A stretch of DNA of 64,000 nt. It comes from Alicyclobacillus shizuokensis NBRC 103103 (lineage in GTDB: Bacteria > Bacillota > Bacilli > Alicyclobacillales > Alicyclobacillaceae). The notes beneath the pieces are model-generated. The model was not told the DNA's origin and searched no databases. It was given only the letters and a program-made list of their open reading frames with translations. Positions 16,491 through 27,217 of the stretch are shown here, one piece after another. How positions within the stretch are numbered: position 1 is the first letter of the stretch; every line of letters begins with the position of its first letter. The DNA lies in contig NZ_BCQV01000006.1 of assembly GCF_001552255.1 (NCBI RefSeq), positions 27,811 to 91,810 of the forward strand, in the 5' to 3' direction. Both the position numbers and the translations under genes were made by a program.

Positions 16491-17570
16491 TCAGAAAACC
16501 GACGAAAATTGGCGCAGCAGCCGCAGGTCGTTCTGATACAGCAGGCGGATGTCGTCAATCCCGTACTTCAACATGGCGATCCGCTCGGGGCCCATGCCGA
16601 ACGCAAAGCCGCTGAACTCGCGGCTGTCGTAGCCGGCCCCATCCAGCACCTGCGGGTGGACCATGCCAGCGCCCAGAATTTCCAGCCAGCCGGTGTACTT
16701 GCACACCCGGCAGCCACTGCCGCCGCAGTTCGTGCAGCGCACGTCCACCTCGGCGCTCGGTTCCGTGAACGGGAAGAAACTGGGGCGCAGGCGCACCTCC
16801 TGATTCGGACCGAAGACAGCCCGGGCAAACTGCTCCAACGTCCCCTTCAAGTCGCTCATGCGGATGCCCCGGTCGACCACCAGACCCTCAATCTGATTGA
16901 ACGCGTGCGAATGCGTGGCATCGTCCTCGTCCCGCCGATACACCCGGCCCGGGCAGATCACCTTGATGGGCGCAAACGGGCGCATGTTCTCCATCGTCCG
17001 CACCTGCATCGGGGATGTCTGGGTGCGCAGCAACAGCTCCTCGGTCAGGTAGAACGTGTCCTGCATGTCGCGCGCCGGGTGGTCCTTGGGAATGTTCAAC
17101 ATCTCGAAGTTGTAGTGGTCCGTCTCCACCTCAGGGCCTTCCACGATGGAGAAGCCCATGCCCAGAAACACGTCCTCAATTTCGGCGATCACCCGCGTCA
17201 AGGGGTGGATGGAGCCGCGGGCAGGCGTGCGCCCGGGCAGGGTGACGTCGATGTGCTCCTGACGCAGGCGGGCGGACAACGCCAGTCCCTCCACCCGCTG
17301 CTTGGCACGCCCGAATCGGTCTTGCAGCACCCGCTGGGCTTCGTTCATCACCTGCCCAAGGCGCGGTCGCTCCTCTTTCGGCAGCTCCTTCATCTGCCGG
17401 GAAACCTGAGCTAGCGGGCCCTTCTTGCCCAGGTATTGGACCCGCCAGGCCTCCAGCCGCCGACTCGCGTGATCGGCGCCGGACGCCGCCTCGTTCTCGA
17501 TTTCTTCCAGCTCGCGCAGGGCGGCGGCACGAATGTTGTCAATGTCAGCCTGCAACTGTTCCGTGTTCAT
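16491..17570 (-). CDS. pheS: Phenylalanyl-tRNA synthetase alpha subunit
   Basis: A 359-residue class II catalytic subunit. An N-terminal coiled coil (about 1-85) is followed by motif 1 region [18 protein letters not shown], motif 2 ([20 protein letters not shown]) and motif 3 ([18 protein letters not shown]). The start is placed at the ATG giving [16 protein letters not shown]; the upstream frame runs into the T-box and is not coding. The ribosome site is poor here and a GTG four codons upstream next to GGGAAGG is an alternative. Confidence 0.95.
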   Translation of the reverse strand: MNTEQLQADIDNIRAAALRELEEIENEAASGADHASRRLEAWRVQYLGKKGPLAQVSRQMKELPKEERPRLGQVMNEAQRVLQDRFGRAKQRVEGLALSARLRQEHIDVTLPGRTPARGSIHPLTRVIAEIEDVFLGMGFSIVEGPEVETDHYNFEMLNIPKDHPARDMQDTFYLTEELLLRTQTSPMQVRTMENMRPFAPIKVICPGRVYRRDEDDATHSHAFNQIEGLVVDRGIRMSDLKGTLEQFARAVFGPNQEVRLRPSFFPFTEPSAEVDVRCTNCGGSGCRVCKYTGWLEILGAGMVHPQVLDGAGYDSREFSGFAFGMGPERIAMLKYGIDDIRLLYQNDLRLLRQFSSVF

Positions 17571-17624
17571 CCCGAATGTCACCAGCCTTCCCAAAGGACA
17601 AAGGTCCAAACGTGCTCGTGCCGC

Positions 17625-18008
17625 AAAAAAAGCAACTCGCCCAAGGGACGAATTGCTCGCGGTACCACCCTTTTTGACCTGCCGCGCACGCAAAAGTCCG
17701 CATCGGTGCGCAGGCAAGCCCACCTCATCACGGATAACGGATCCGCCCCGGCCAGCCCTACTCCCGCTTCCGCTCCGGTTTTGCTTAACGGCGCTCGCCA
17801 CACCCTTAGGCCGACGCCACACGCAAACCTGGTCCAGGCGGAAGGTTTCAGACTGGCAGCTCCAGGGTGAACTTCACACAGAACGCCCTACTGGTGCGCT
17901 CTCAGTCTAAGGCGTCACCTCCCTGGCAGAGGGCCTCCTGCGCTACTCTCCCTTTCACAGCCGTTCGCAGTTTTTACGGGCCACCTCATCGGCACACTGT
18001 TCCTTATT
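17625..18008 (-). promoter_or_regulatory. Phe T-box leader with terminator
   Basis: The T-box core TGGTACCGCGAG is at 17656-17667 (minus strand). The specifier loop GAAGTTCACC carries UUC (Phe) at 17869-17871, and GAGAGCGCACCAGTAGGG upstream fits stem I. The terminator is a 10-bp stem at 17632-17656 followed by seven T at 17625-17631. It shares bases with the T-box core, as expected for mutually exclusive antiterminator and terminator. The variable base U fits discriminator A of tRNA-Phe. Confidence 0.93.
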
Positions 18009-18014
18009 CCTTAT

Positions 18015-18043
18015 AGTATACGGGAAGGCGCAACACAAGGCAA
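18015..18043 (-). promoter_or_regulatory. pheST promoter
   Basis: Minus-strand TTGCCT (18038-18043), 17-base spacer, TATACT (18015-18020). It directly precedes the T-box leader. Confidence 0.7.
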
Positions 18044-18084
18044 AAGATCTCGCGATGGAGACCGCCAGGTTTCGAAGCGAGACC

Positions 18085-19281
18085 TCAATTTGTCCGTTGA
18101 ATCAGCAGATAGTAGTGAATCCTCATCTCCACCAGCCACGCCATGATCAGCAGAACCGCAATCAAGCCCACCACACCTGGCCAACCCAGCCGGCTCCAAC
18201 ACAATCCCCCACAAGCGCCCACAATACTGGAGCCGGCATAATAAAACAGCAGGTAGAGGGATGAAGCCTGGGCCCGAACCTGGTGAGCCAATTGACCCAC
18301 CCAGCCGCTGGCTACAGCGTGGGCAGCAAAGAAACCAAACGTGAACGCGCAGAGTCCCACTAGTTTCATCCACAGCGTAGGAAACAGCGTGATCAGGCAG
18401 CCGGCCAAAGCGATGGCCACGGACATGCGCAGCGCCCTGCCACGCCCCCATTGCTCAGCCAAGCGGCCCATCCAAGCTGAGCTGACGGTCCCGGTCAGGT
18501 ACACCATGAACAAAAACCCGACCACCGTCTGGCTGAGACCATAAGGTGGCTCCATCAGCAGGTAACTGATGTAGTTATACATGGTTACGAAGCCACCCAT
18601 CAACAGAAAACCCAGCAGATACATACAGCGCAACGCCGGATTGCGGAGGGCCCGGACAAACCGGCGCCACATCTCCGCCGTCCTGACCGACTGTGGCGTG
18701 AAATGTGCCGGCTTTGGCAACCACAGCCAAAACAACACTGCCAGCACCAAGCCGATGACCCCGATGGCCGCTATCGCCAGCCTCCAGGAGTACATGTCGG
18801 TCAATACACCCGTCACCAATCGCCCCACCATACCCCCGACGGACGTACCGCTGACGTACAACCCCATGACGGGCGCCACCGAAGCCGGGTGAAATTCCTC
18901 ACTCACATAAGTCATGGCAATCGAGGGAAATCCCGCCAGGACGACGCCCTGGAGCACGCGTAAGACCACCAGCAACGCAAAACTCGGCGCCGCCGCCACG
19001 GCCAGACACAGCAGGGAGGACAATAGCAGGGACAGCGCCATGACCCGCTTGCGCCCGAACCTATCGGAGACCCCGGATACAACCATCATCGTAAGGGCCA
19101 AAGCGCCCGTTGCAGCGGACAGGGAGAGACTGGCTGCCGCCGGACTGACCTGATAGTCACGGGACAACAGAGGCATCACGGGTTGTGTGGTGTACAACAC
19201 AGCGAACGTAATGAAAGCTCCGGCAAACAACGACAGAGTTGCGGACCCGTACCCCGGTTGCCCGCGCTTGATATAAGACAC
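18085..19281 (-). CDS. MFS transporter (YnfM-like)
   Basis: A major facilitator of about 398 residues with twelve hydrophobic segments and the loop 2-3 motif A form GVSDRFGRKRVM. The sequence TQPVMPLLSRDYQVSPAAASLSL near the first helix resembles the YnfM/arabinose-efflux-like group of drug exporters. The start is a GTG 8 bases after GGGAG; eighteen open codons lie upstream. It is a single gene separated from pheS by the pheS leader. The substrate cannot be read from sequence. A 13-bp palindrome lies 26 bases upstream of the start and may be an operator. Confidence 0.85.
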   Translation of the reverse strand: MSYIKRGQPGYGSATLSLFAGAFITFAVLYTTQPVMPLLSRDYQVSPAAASLSLSAATGALALTMMVVSGVSDRFGRKRVMALSLLLSSLLCLAVAAAPSFALLVVLRVLQGVVLAGFPSIAMTYVSEEFHPASVAPVMGLYVSGTSVGGMVGRLVTGVLTDMYSWRLAIAAIGVIGLVLAVLFWLWLPKPAHFTPQSVRTAEMWRRFVRALRNPALRCMYLLGFLLMGGFVTMYNYISYLLMEPPYGLSQTVVGFLFMVYLTGTVSSAWMGRLAEQWGRGRALRMSVAIALAGCLITLFPTLWMKLVGLCAFTFGFFAAHAVASGWVGQLAHQVRAQASSLYLLFYYAGSSIVGACGGLCWSRLGWPGVVGLIAVLLIMAWLVEMRIHYYLLIQRTN

Positions 19282-19306
19282 CCTAAAGACTCCCTTCGCT
19301 GCTATT

Positions 19307-19319
19307 ATTGTGACACAAT
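19307..19319. promoter_or_regulatory. 13-bp perfect palindrome, possible operator
   Basis: ATTGTG-A-CACAAT is perfectly symmetric and sits 26 bases before the MFS start, overlapping the expected promoter region. No regulator gene is adjacent, so the ligand protein is unknown. Confidence 0.4.
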
Positions 19320-19349
19320 GGGCCACTGCACTCAACGAGCCAGTGCACC

Positions 19350-19690
19350 ATGGCCTTGGCCGAACTCAATGGTCTGTTGGGATGGGTGTTGAGGAGTCTC
19401 GGCTATTCGGTGTCGCTGCTGTCCGGACGGGTCCTGCGCGATGACGGGACCTATGGCCCTGAATTTGATCACACGCTGTTGTTGGTAGAGCTGGATGATG
19501 AATACATCGTTGATGTGGGATTTGGCGACTCCGTGCGAAGCCCCTTGCCGTTGTCAGGTGAAGTGGTCGCCGATGTCAGCGGTGCCTATCGCGTCATGCC
19601 GGGATCGGATGCCGGCGTGCTTGTGTTTCAAAAAAAACTGGGGGGATGATTGGGTCTCAGAGATCCAGTCCACCCGGTTCCCATAGGGTC
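19350..19690 (+). pseudogene. Arylamine N-acetyltransferase remnant
   Basis: The plus-strand frame reads ELNGLLGWVLRSLGYSVSLL, then GPEFDHTLLLVELDDEY and VDVGFGDSVRSPLPL, a clear match to the middle of arylamine N-acetyltransferases with the catalytic His and Asp. The N-terminal 60 or so residues are absent because the MFS promoter occupies that place, and the catalytic Cys of the usual CFELNG is not present (LAELNG). After the VFQKK run of A and GGGGGG the frame shifts (DDWVSEIQSTRFP continues in the next frame, then stops). It is therefore a decayed fragment. From 19690 to 19880 I see nothing further. Confidence 0.75.
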
Positions 19691-19883
19691 CGAAGCGGAC
19701 CGGAACGATTTGCTGAAACGCCATTTGGGTATCGACATCCAGAAACTGGAGTCCCAGCAGCGACAGAGGGGATGACACAAGGCCGCCGTGGCCCCATGCG
19801 GCAAGGGCCTCAGCCGAGGCCCGATGGCGCGTCAGGGGCCACATGCTTCCAAACTGAGCCCAATGAAAATCATGGCCTTACAA

Positions 19884-19905
19884 GGTTTCACGCCTGGGCG
19901 AAACC
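19884..19905 (-). terminator. Weak terminator-like hairpin after hutG
   Basis: GGTTTC pairs with GAAACC around a 10-base loop, 12 bases past the hutG stop on the minus strand, followed only by TTGTAAG. It may mark the end of the hut transcript. Confidence 0.35.
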
Positions 19906-19917
19906 GTCAGCGTCCGC

Positions 19918-20907
19918 CTACACGGCATCCGACGTTTCCGGCCTGTCCGGTCTCAACGCCACCCCAACCATGAAAGAGAGTGCCAGGTGTGCGGCGACGC
20001 GTGTCGTCAGGTCGCGCACATCCTGGGTGGGATCGGCGCAGACGATGTCCATCATGGCCACCTGCGCCTGGGCGCCGAGCCACTCCAAAGCCTCCATCGC
20101 TTCCCACACCTGCAGACCACCGGGACTGGGGGCTGGAACCCCCGGCACGACGCTTTGGTCCAGCACGTCCATATCGAAACTGACGTAAACCAGATCCGTG
20201 CCACGACTGGCCGTACGCCACGCCTCCTCCACCACGGCGGCCAATCCCCGCTGCCGCACCTGGCGCGCCGTGATCACGCTGACCCCGTGCGCCAGCACAT
20301 ACTCGTGGTACGCTTTGGCGTTCACAAAATCGCGTAGCCCTATCTGCACGACGTTATCGCCCTTCACCCGTCCTGACTCCAGGATAGTGCGAAACGGTGT
20401 GCCGTTATGGCGCCCCCCGTCCTCCAAGTTACGGACATCGTGATGGGCGTCAAAGTGAACGATTCCGATGCGGCGTTCGGTTGCTCTCACCAGTCCGAGT
20501 ACAGCGCACCCAGTCGTCGAGTGGTCGCCGCCGAGCATCAGCAATGGAGTCTGATGCGTGCGCCAATATGACTCAACCGCCCCTTCGATGGCCTCATGGC
20601 AGCGGGCCAGGTCCGTCAGGTGCATGCGCACGTCGCCTAGGTCCATCACCCGCAGCCGCTCTGACAGGTCCAGGCGATGATGGACACTGTACGGCGTCAA
20701 GGATTGGAACGCCGAGCGAATGGCGGCAGGCAACTGAAACGCCGCCGAGTGGCTGATGGACGTCTTGCTGAGCGGCGCGCCCAGCAAGGCCAGGTCAAAC
20801 GCCGCCGGATCCCTATTGTCCTCGGGATATGGCTGAATCCAATCCGCTACCTTGGGGTCCAGATGGTCGCGAAAACGCCAACCCGGACGCTGCACGTGGG
20901 AAATCAC
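19918..20907 (-). CDS. hutG: Formimidoylglutamase / arginase-family hydrolase
   Basis: A 329-residue ureohydrolase. The binuclear manganese site is complete: MLGGDHSTTG, HFDAHHDV and SFDMDVLDQSVVPG, followed by the VPAPSPGG signature. In this context it most likely splits N-formimidoyl-glutamate to glutamate and formamide, the last step of histidine degradation. The GTG start overlaps the hutI stop (GTGA). An agmatinase role is not excluded by sequence alone but the operon argues for HutG. Confidence 0.9.
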   Translation of the reverse strand: MISHVQRPGWRFRDHLDPKVADWIQPYPEDNRDPAAFDLALLGAPLSKTSISHSAAFQLPAAIRSAFQSLTPYSVHHRLDLSERLRVMDLGDVRMHLTDLARCHEAIEGAVESYWRTHQTPLLMLGGDHSTTGCAVLGLVRATERRIGIVHFDAHHDVRNLEDGGRHNGTPFRTILESGRVKGDNVVQIGLRDFVNAKAYHEYVLAHGVSVITARQVRQRGLAAVVEEAWRTASRGTDLVYVSFDMDVLDQSVVPGVPAPSPGGLQVWEAMEALEWLGAQAQVAMMDIVCADPTQDVRDLTTRVAAHLALSFMVGVALRPDRPETSDAV

Positions 20908-22184
20908 CGCCCCTCGCCTCCTTCAGCCAGCACTCGGCCAGCCCGCACCACCTGGACGCCGCGCTTGAACACCGCCTGGATGTGGTTGATTCCGAAGTGG
21001 TACGGGATATACGCCAACTCATCCGTGTTCCAGATGCACAGGTCGGCCTGCTTGCCCACCTCGATGGTGCCCACAAGATGGCCGCGTCCCACGGCGTGGG
21101 CGGCGTTGCGGGTGACCGCGGTCAGGATCTCCTCCGGCGTCATCTTGTACAGGTTGGCCGCGAAGGCCATGATCAACTGCAGCGACTCGGTCGGACAGCT
21201 GCCCGGGTTGTAGTCGGTGGCCAGCGCCACCGCCCCCTCCGCCTGGTCGAGGATGAAGCGGGCATCCGCCGGTTTGGCCCCTAGGTTCCACGAGGTGCCC
21301 GGCAAAAGTACGGCAATCACGCCCGCCCGAGCGCAGGCGGCCAGCCCTTCCCGCGACGCGTGGATGACGTGGTCGACGCTGGTCGCTCCCAGTTCAGCCG
21401 CCAGCTCCGCACCGCCCAGGGCCTCGATCTCGTCGGCGTGGATCTTCAGCGCAAACCCCTTCTCTTTGCAGGCCTGGAGAAAGCGGCGGCTCTGGGAAAC
21501 CGAGAACACGCCCTCCTCGCAGAAGATATCGCAGAACTCCGCCAATCCCTGCGCGCGCACCTCGTCAGCCAGCTCCAACATCATGTCGAGGAAGGTGTCC
21601 GCGTCCTCCCGATACTCGGGAGGCAGGGCATGGGGACCGAGAAAGGTGGACACCACATCCACCGGCTGCGCGTCGTTCAACGCACGGGCCACGCGCAGCT
21701 GCCTGAGTTCCGTCTCTCGGTCGAGACCATAGCCGCTCTTGGCCTCCACCGTCGTGACCCCCTGCTCCAGCATGCGCGCCAGCGACACCTTCGCTTGGGC
21801 CAGAAGCTCCTGCTCGCCGGCCTCACGTGTCGCCCGCACCGTGGCCAGAATGCCCCCGCCCCGGCGCAGAATGTCCAGATACGGTACGCCGTTCAGTTTG
21901 AGACTCAGCTCGTTTTCACGAGACCCAGCATGCACTAGGTGGGTGTGCGGATCGACAAGGCCCGGCGTCACCAAGCGCCCGCCCGCATCGACCGTTGTCT
22001 TGGCTTCCAACCGCGCACGCTCCGCCGCCGCGGCGTCACCCACGAACACCAGCTTCCCATCCTTGATACCGACCACGCCACCCTCCACGTAGCCCATATC
22101 CCGCATCGCCCGCCCGCGCCGCGGACCTTCTCCGCCCGCCAGGGTGGCCAAGCGACCGTTGCGAATCAGCAGGTCCACCTGCAT
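20904..22184 (-). CDS. hutI: Imidazolonepropionase
   Basis: A 426-residue amidohydrolase that opens 4-imidazolone-5-propionate to N-formimidoyl-glutamate. The metal-binding PGLVDPHTHLVHAGSRE is near residue 80, followed by GVTTVEAKSGYGL, KIHADE (metal His) and a late NLGAKPADARFI and DYNPGSCPTESL region. The ATG follows AGGGGGG by 8 bases. It lies 37 bases after hutU and overlaps hutG by four bases, so the three genes form one unit. Confidence 0.95.
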   Translation of the reverse strand: MQVDLLIRNGRLATLAGGEGPRRGRAMRDMGYVEGGVVGIKDGKLVFVGDAAAAERARLEAKTTVDAGGRLVTPGLVDPHTHLVHAGSRENELSLKLNGVPYLDILRRGGGILATVRATREAGEQELLAQAKVSLARMLEQGVTTVEAKSGYGLDRETELRQLRVARALNDAQPVDVVSTFLGPHALPPEYREDADTFLDMMLELADEVRAQGLAEFCDIFCEEGVFSVSQSRRFLQACKEKGFALKIHADEIEALGGAELAAELGATSVDHVIHASREGLAACARAGVIAVLLPGTSWNLGAKPADARFILDQAEGAVALATDYNPGSCPTESLQLIMAFAANLYKMTPEEILTAVTRNAAHAVGRGHLVGTIEVGKQADLCIWNTDELAYIPYHFGINHIQAVFKRGVQVVRAGRVLAEGGEGR

Positions 22185-22221
22185 GCATACATCCCCCCTG
22201 CCACGAGTCAGTCACGCACCT

Positions 22222-23871
<1,650 letters not shown>

Positions 23872-24311
23872 GGCGTCGACCTCCTGTACTCATGCTGACA
23901 CACCCGTCCTGTCACCGTACGCCGGGTGCCAGGCCTCAATGAATCTGGACACACGGGATGCACGTTACGTCGGAACCCGCGATACACCTTTTGCCCTAGA
24001 GGGTACGCCAGCCGGTAAGGGCAGTAAATGGATGGGGTTGCGGTTTGTGAGTAGAAATTTGCGAGAACGAGAAACGTGCGGCTGGACGAACCCGGACCCT
24101 CTACACGTCCGTCACTTCAGCATCACGATGCCTGGAATCCACTGCCGTCGCCCTCCTGTTCTGTGAGACAGGTGCGCAAAAAATTGCGGATCTGCCGCAA
24201 ATATTTCCAGAGACGTCCGTGAGAAACCGTCTTACAATGTGCATACATACTACGATTTCGACTCTTCAAGTCAAACCCACGTGTCGCCAGATACACCTAG
24301 GGGGGCTCGCT
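23872..24311. other. Divergent intergenic region between hutU and the permease
   Basis: About 440 bases without a supported gene. It must hold both outward promoters, but I find no convincing -35/-10 pair. A dyad TTGCGG-ATCTG-CCGCAA at 24184-24200 is the only clear regulatory-like element; TACAAT at 24233-24238 could be a -10 for the permease. I looked for a TPP riboswitch (CTGAGA and its 3-prime partner) and did not see one. Confidence 0.5.
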
Positions 24312-25694
24312 ATGCAGATGGAACAGCGCAGTATTGAGTATATCCCAGAAGCGGAGCGCCACGGCAACGTACGAAATCTATTCAACATCTGGTTCTCAGC
24401 CAACGCCCAGATCACCACAGTCGTGACCGGGGCGCTCGCGACCGTCCTCGGCCTCAACCTGTGGTGGGCCATCATCGCCGTTGTCGCCGGCAATGCCATC
24501 GGCGGGATTTTCATGGCCTACCACTCCGCACAGGGCCCGAAGCTGGGCGTCCCCCAGATGATTCAGAGTCGGGCGCAATTTGGGGTCATCGGCGCTGTTT
24601 TGCCGTTGGTCTTAGTCATCGTCATGTACCTCGGCTTTTTCTCGACCAGCTCCGTGCTCGGCGCCCAGGCCCTGGCCTTGGCCCTACAGATCCCACAGAA
24701 CCTAAGCCTCGTGATTGTCAATCTGGCGGCCGTTCTGCTCGTTACTTTTGGGTACGATCTTATCCACCGCTATGAGCGGGTGGTGGCCATCCTCTTCCTG
24801 CTCTTGTTTATATATCTTACTATCCGTTTGTTGCAGCAGCCGTTTCCAACCCACATGGCCGAACCCGGCTTCTCGTGGGGGCCGTTCCTGCTGGTATTGT
24901 CCATCATGGCGTCGTGGCAGCTCACCTATGCCCCATACGTCGCGGATTACTCACGCTACCTACCGAGCCACACATCCACAAGCGCGACGTTTTGGTACAC
25001 GTATCTGGGATCCGTCATTGGCAGCAGCTGGATGATGATCCTTGGCGCCATCGCAAGTCTCGTCGCCCCCAAGGAGTCTGAAGAAATGGTGGCTTATTTC
25101 GGACACTTGGCCGGAGCCGGTATGGATATTGTGGTCTATCTGTTGATTGTACTGGGCGTACTCGCCATCAACACACTCAACCTGTATGGAGGCTTCATGT
25201 CCGTCGCGACGACCGTCAGCGCTTTTACGCCCTGGAGGACAACACGGACAGCGCGGCTCCTGTTCATTGTCTTGGTGGCCGCGGCCGGTACCGCTATTGC
25301 CATTTGGGGCCAAGGCAACTTCCTTGATAACTACTCAAAGTTCCTGCTGCTGTTGCTGTATTTCATGATTCCGTGGACGGCCATCAACCTGGTCGACTTC
25401 TATCTGCTGCGCCGGGGTCGATACAACATCCACGCGATTTTTGACCTGCATGGGGAATACGGAAAGGTCAACTGGATAGCGATACTCGCTTATGTGGTGG
25501 CTGTGTTCATCCAATTCCCGTTCATGAACACGGACCTCTACGTGGGCGTGCTGGCCAAGCACATGGGCGGCGCCGATATCGCGTGGATAGTCGGACTGTT
25601 GGTAGCTGCCGCCCTGTACTATTTTCCGATGAAGGCACGTTTGAGTCTCAACGGAACCATGCTGAATCAGGAGACAGGCCATCCGGACCTGTGA
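24312..25694 (+). CDS. NCS1 family permease, possibly hydroxymethylpyrimidine (CytX-like)
   Basis: A 460-residue membrane protein of the nucleobase-cation symporter-1 family with about twelve hydrophobic segments. Family features include NLFNIWFSANAQ near residue 20, YHSAQGPKLGVPQMIQSRAQFG at 75-95, and a central YAPYVADYSRYLP. The start is the ATG after CTAGGGGGG; thirty more open codons upstream lack a ribosome site. Its 3-prime end overlaps the convergent tenA by 28 bases. NCS1 members carry cytosine, purines, allantoin, hydantoins or thiamine pyrimidine; tenA next door suggests the last, but the gene also neighbours hut. Confidence 0.85.
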   Translation: MQMEQRSIEYIPEAERHGNVRNLFNIWFSANAQITTVVTGALATVLGLNLWWAIIAVVAGNAIGGIFMAYHSAQGPKLGVPQMIQSRAQFGVIGAVLPLVLVIVMYLGFFSTSSVLGAQALALALQIPQNLSLVIVNLAAVLLVTFGYDLIHRYERVVAILFLLLFIYLTIRLLQQPFPTHMAEPGFSWGPFLLVLSIMASWQLTYAPYVADYSRYLPSHTSTSATFWYTYLGSVIGSSWMMILGAIASLVAPKESEEMVAYFGHLAGAGMDIVVYLLIVLGVLAINTLNLYGGFMSVATTVSAFTPWRTTRTARLLFIVLVAAAGTAIAIWGQGNFLDNYSKFLLLLLYFMIPWTAINLVDFYLLRRGRYNIHAIFDLHGEYGKVNWIAILAYVVAVFIQFPFMNTDLYVGVLAKHMGGADIAWIVGLLVAAALYYFPMKARLSLNGTMLNQETGHPDL

Positions 25695-26344
25695 TAGGCT
25701 GCATCCCAAAACATGTATTCGAACCGGCTGGCGGTGATGAAGCGATCATACAGACGCTGTCGCCGCCAATCCGGCGCGTCTGCCGCCAACTCATCCAAGC
25801 ACGCGCGCAACCATGCCGTCAATTCACCAAACCGCGGATCCGCGTATTGCTCAATCCAGGCGCGATACAGCGAATCGGGCGCCAGACGATTCGATTTAGC
25901 CAGCCCGCAGCCCACTTCCCAATACAACCAGGCGCAGGGCAATAGCGCGGCCAACAGTTCCTCCAGGTCGCCGTGAGCGGCCGCATCCAAGACATATTTG
26001 GTATAGGCCACCGTTACAGGCGCGGGCTCGGTCGCCTCCAATTCCTCCGGGGAGATGCCAAACTGGGCCGCGTAGCCCCTGTGCAGGTCCATCTCCCGAT
26101 TCAAAGTCGACTCGAGCAGCCCTGCAAAACGACTCGCCCACTCCAGCTTTGGCGCTTTGATGGCCGCCCAGGCGAACAGCTTGCTGTAGTCGATGAGATA
26201 CACATAGTCCTGCAAGATATAAAACCGGAATTTATCTACATCCAGAGTTCCATCGCCCAACTCGCGCACAAACGGATGCTGATGGGCCGCCTGCCAGATG
26301 CTGTGCGTTTGTTCATGCAACCAATCGGTCACCTGCTGCCCCAT
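25667..26344 (-). CDS. tenA: Aminopyrimidine aminohydrolase / thiaminase II TenA
   Basis: A 225-residue TenA. The active-site Cys137 lies in LLPCAWLYWEVG, and the pocket Asp in FYILQDYVYL and the C-terminal FEYMFWDAAY are in place. TenA hydrolyses the amino group of degraded thiamine (base-degraded pyrimidine) to give hydroxymethylpyrimidine for salvage. The ATG follows GGGGAGG by 8 bases. It is convergent with and overlaps the NCS1 permease end. No other thiamine gene is in the window. Confidence 0.95.
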   Translation of the reverse strand: MGQQVTDWLHEQTHSIWQAAHQHPFVRELGDGTLDVDKFRFYILQDYVYLIDYSKLFAWAAIKAPKLEWASRFAGLLESTLNREMDLHRGYAAQFGISPEELEATEPAPVTVAYTKYVLDAAAHGDLEELLAALLPCAWLYWEVGCGLAKSNRLAPDSLYRAWIEQYADPRFGELTAWLRACLDELAADAPDWRRQRLYDRFITASRFEYMFWDAAYHRSGWPVS

Positions 26345-26386
26345 CCACCTAACCTCCCCGTCGGATTCGTGCTCACACCTATTCTC

Positions 26387-27217
26387 TTAGCCTTTCACCG
26401 CTCCGCTGGTCAACCCGCTCACAATCCACTTCCGGAACAGAATCACCAGCACCACAATCGGCACCAGGGAGACCACAGACCCGGCGAAAATCGTACCATA
26501 GGGTACATTATACTGGCCGCTGAACAGGGCAATGCCGACCGGAATGGTGCGCATGCTGTCGGATGAATTGAACACAAGCGCCATGAAGAACTCTGTCCAC
26601 GCCGCAACAAACGTGAAGACCGCTGCCGTGAACAAGCCGGGCCGGGTCAACGGCAGGAAGATGCGCCAAAACGACTGGAACACGGTCGCGCCGTCGACGG
26701 TCGCCGCCTCTAGCAAGGCTCCGGGCACCTGAAGAAAGTAGTTGCGGAGTATCCATACCGCAAACGGCAGGTTGAACGCCGTGTAGGGTATGATGAGGGC
26801 TTGATACGAGTTGAGCCAGCCCACGGTCCGCAGAAGCATGTACAGAGGTGTGACGATGGCGATGGGCGGAAACATGGAGATGACGAGCAGCGCAACCATC
26901 AGTGCGCCCTTGCTCCGAATCGGCAGACGCGCCACTGCGAAGCCGGCCATGCTCGCCAACGCCAACACACAGAATGTGCTGGCGACCGACACAATCACAC
27001 TGTTGCGAATGTACCCTGCGAACCCGTAACGACTGAAGGCATCGTGATAATTGCCGGAGGTAAACCGCTCTGGGATGAAGGTCGGGGGGTATTGGCTGAT
27101 CTCCAAGGGTGACTTAAAGGACGTCAATAACATCCATACAAACGGCAACAAAATCAGGAGCAAGAACAGAATGAGGACCATGTACCCCACCGCCGTGCGA
27201 CTTCGCGACTGTACCAT
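26387..27217 (-). CDS. ABC sugar transporter permease (MalG/CUT1 type)
   Basis: A 276-residue inner permease with six hydrophobic segments and the cytoplasmic EAA loop EAATVDGATVFQSFWRIFLP, which docks on the ATPase. Family and order match MalG-type proteins of carbohydrate importers. The ATG overlaps the stop of the upstream permease gene by one base (TGATG). No ATPase gene follows; 42 bases on lies tenA on the same strand. Confidence 0.93.
   Translation of the reverse strand: MVQSRSRTAVGYMVLILFLLLILLPFVWMLLTSFKSPLEISQYPPTFIPERFTSGNYHDAFSRYGFAGYIRNSVIVSVASTFCVLALASMAGFAVARLPIRSKGALMVALLVISMFPPIAIVTPLYMLLRTVGWLNSYQALIIPYTAFNLPFAVWILRNYFLQVPGALLEAATVDGATVFQSFWRIFLPLTRPGLFTAAVFTFVAAWTEFFMALVFNSSDSMRTIPVGIALFSGQYNVPYGTIFAGSVVSLVPIVVLVILFRKWIVSGLTSGAVKG

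Noticed and set aside
23915..23935. Sigma-54 promoter before hutU (TGGCACCCGGC)
   Set aside because: The -24-like TGGCAC is present but the GC of the -12 element is not at the right distance.
24000..24311. TPP riboswitch before the NCS1 permease
   Set aside because: I looked for CTGAGA and the matching 3-prime element because tenA is next door; neither is present.
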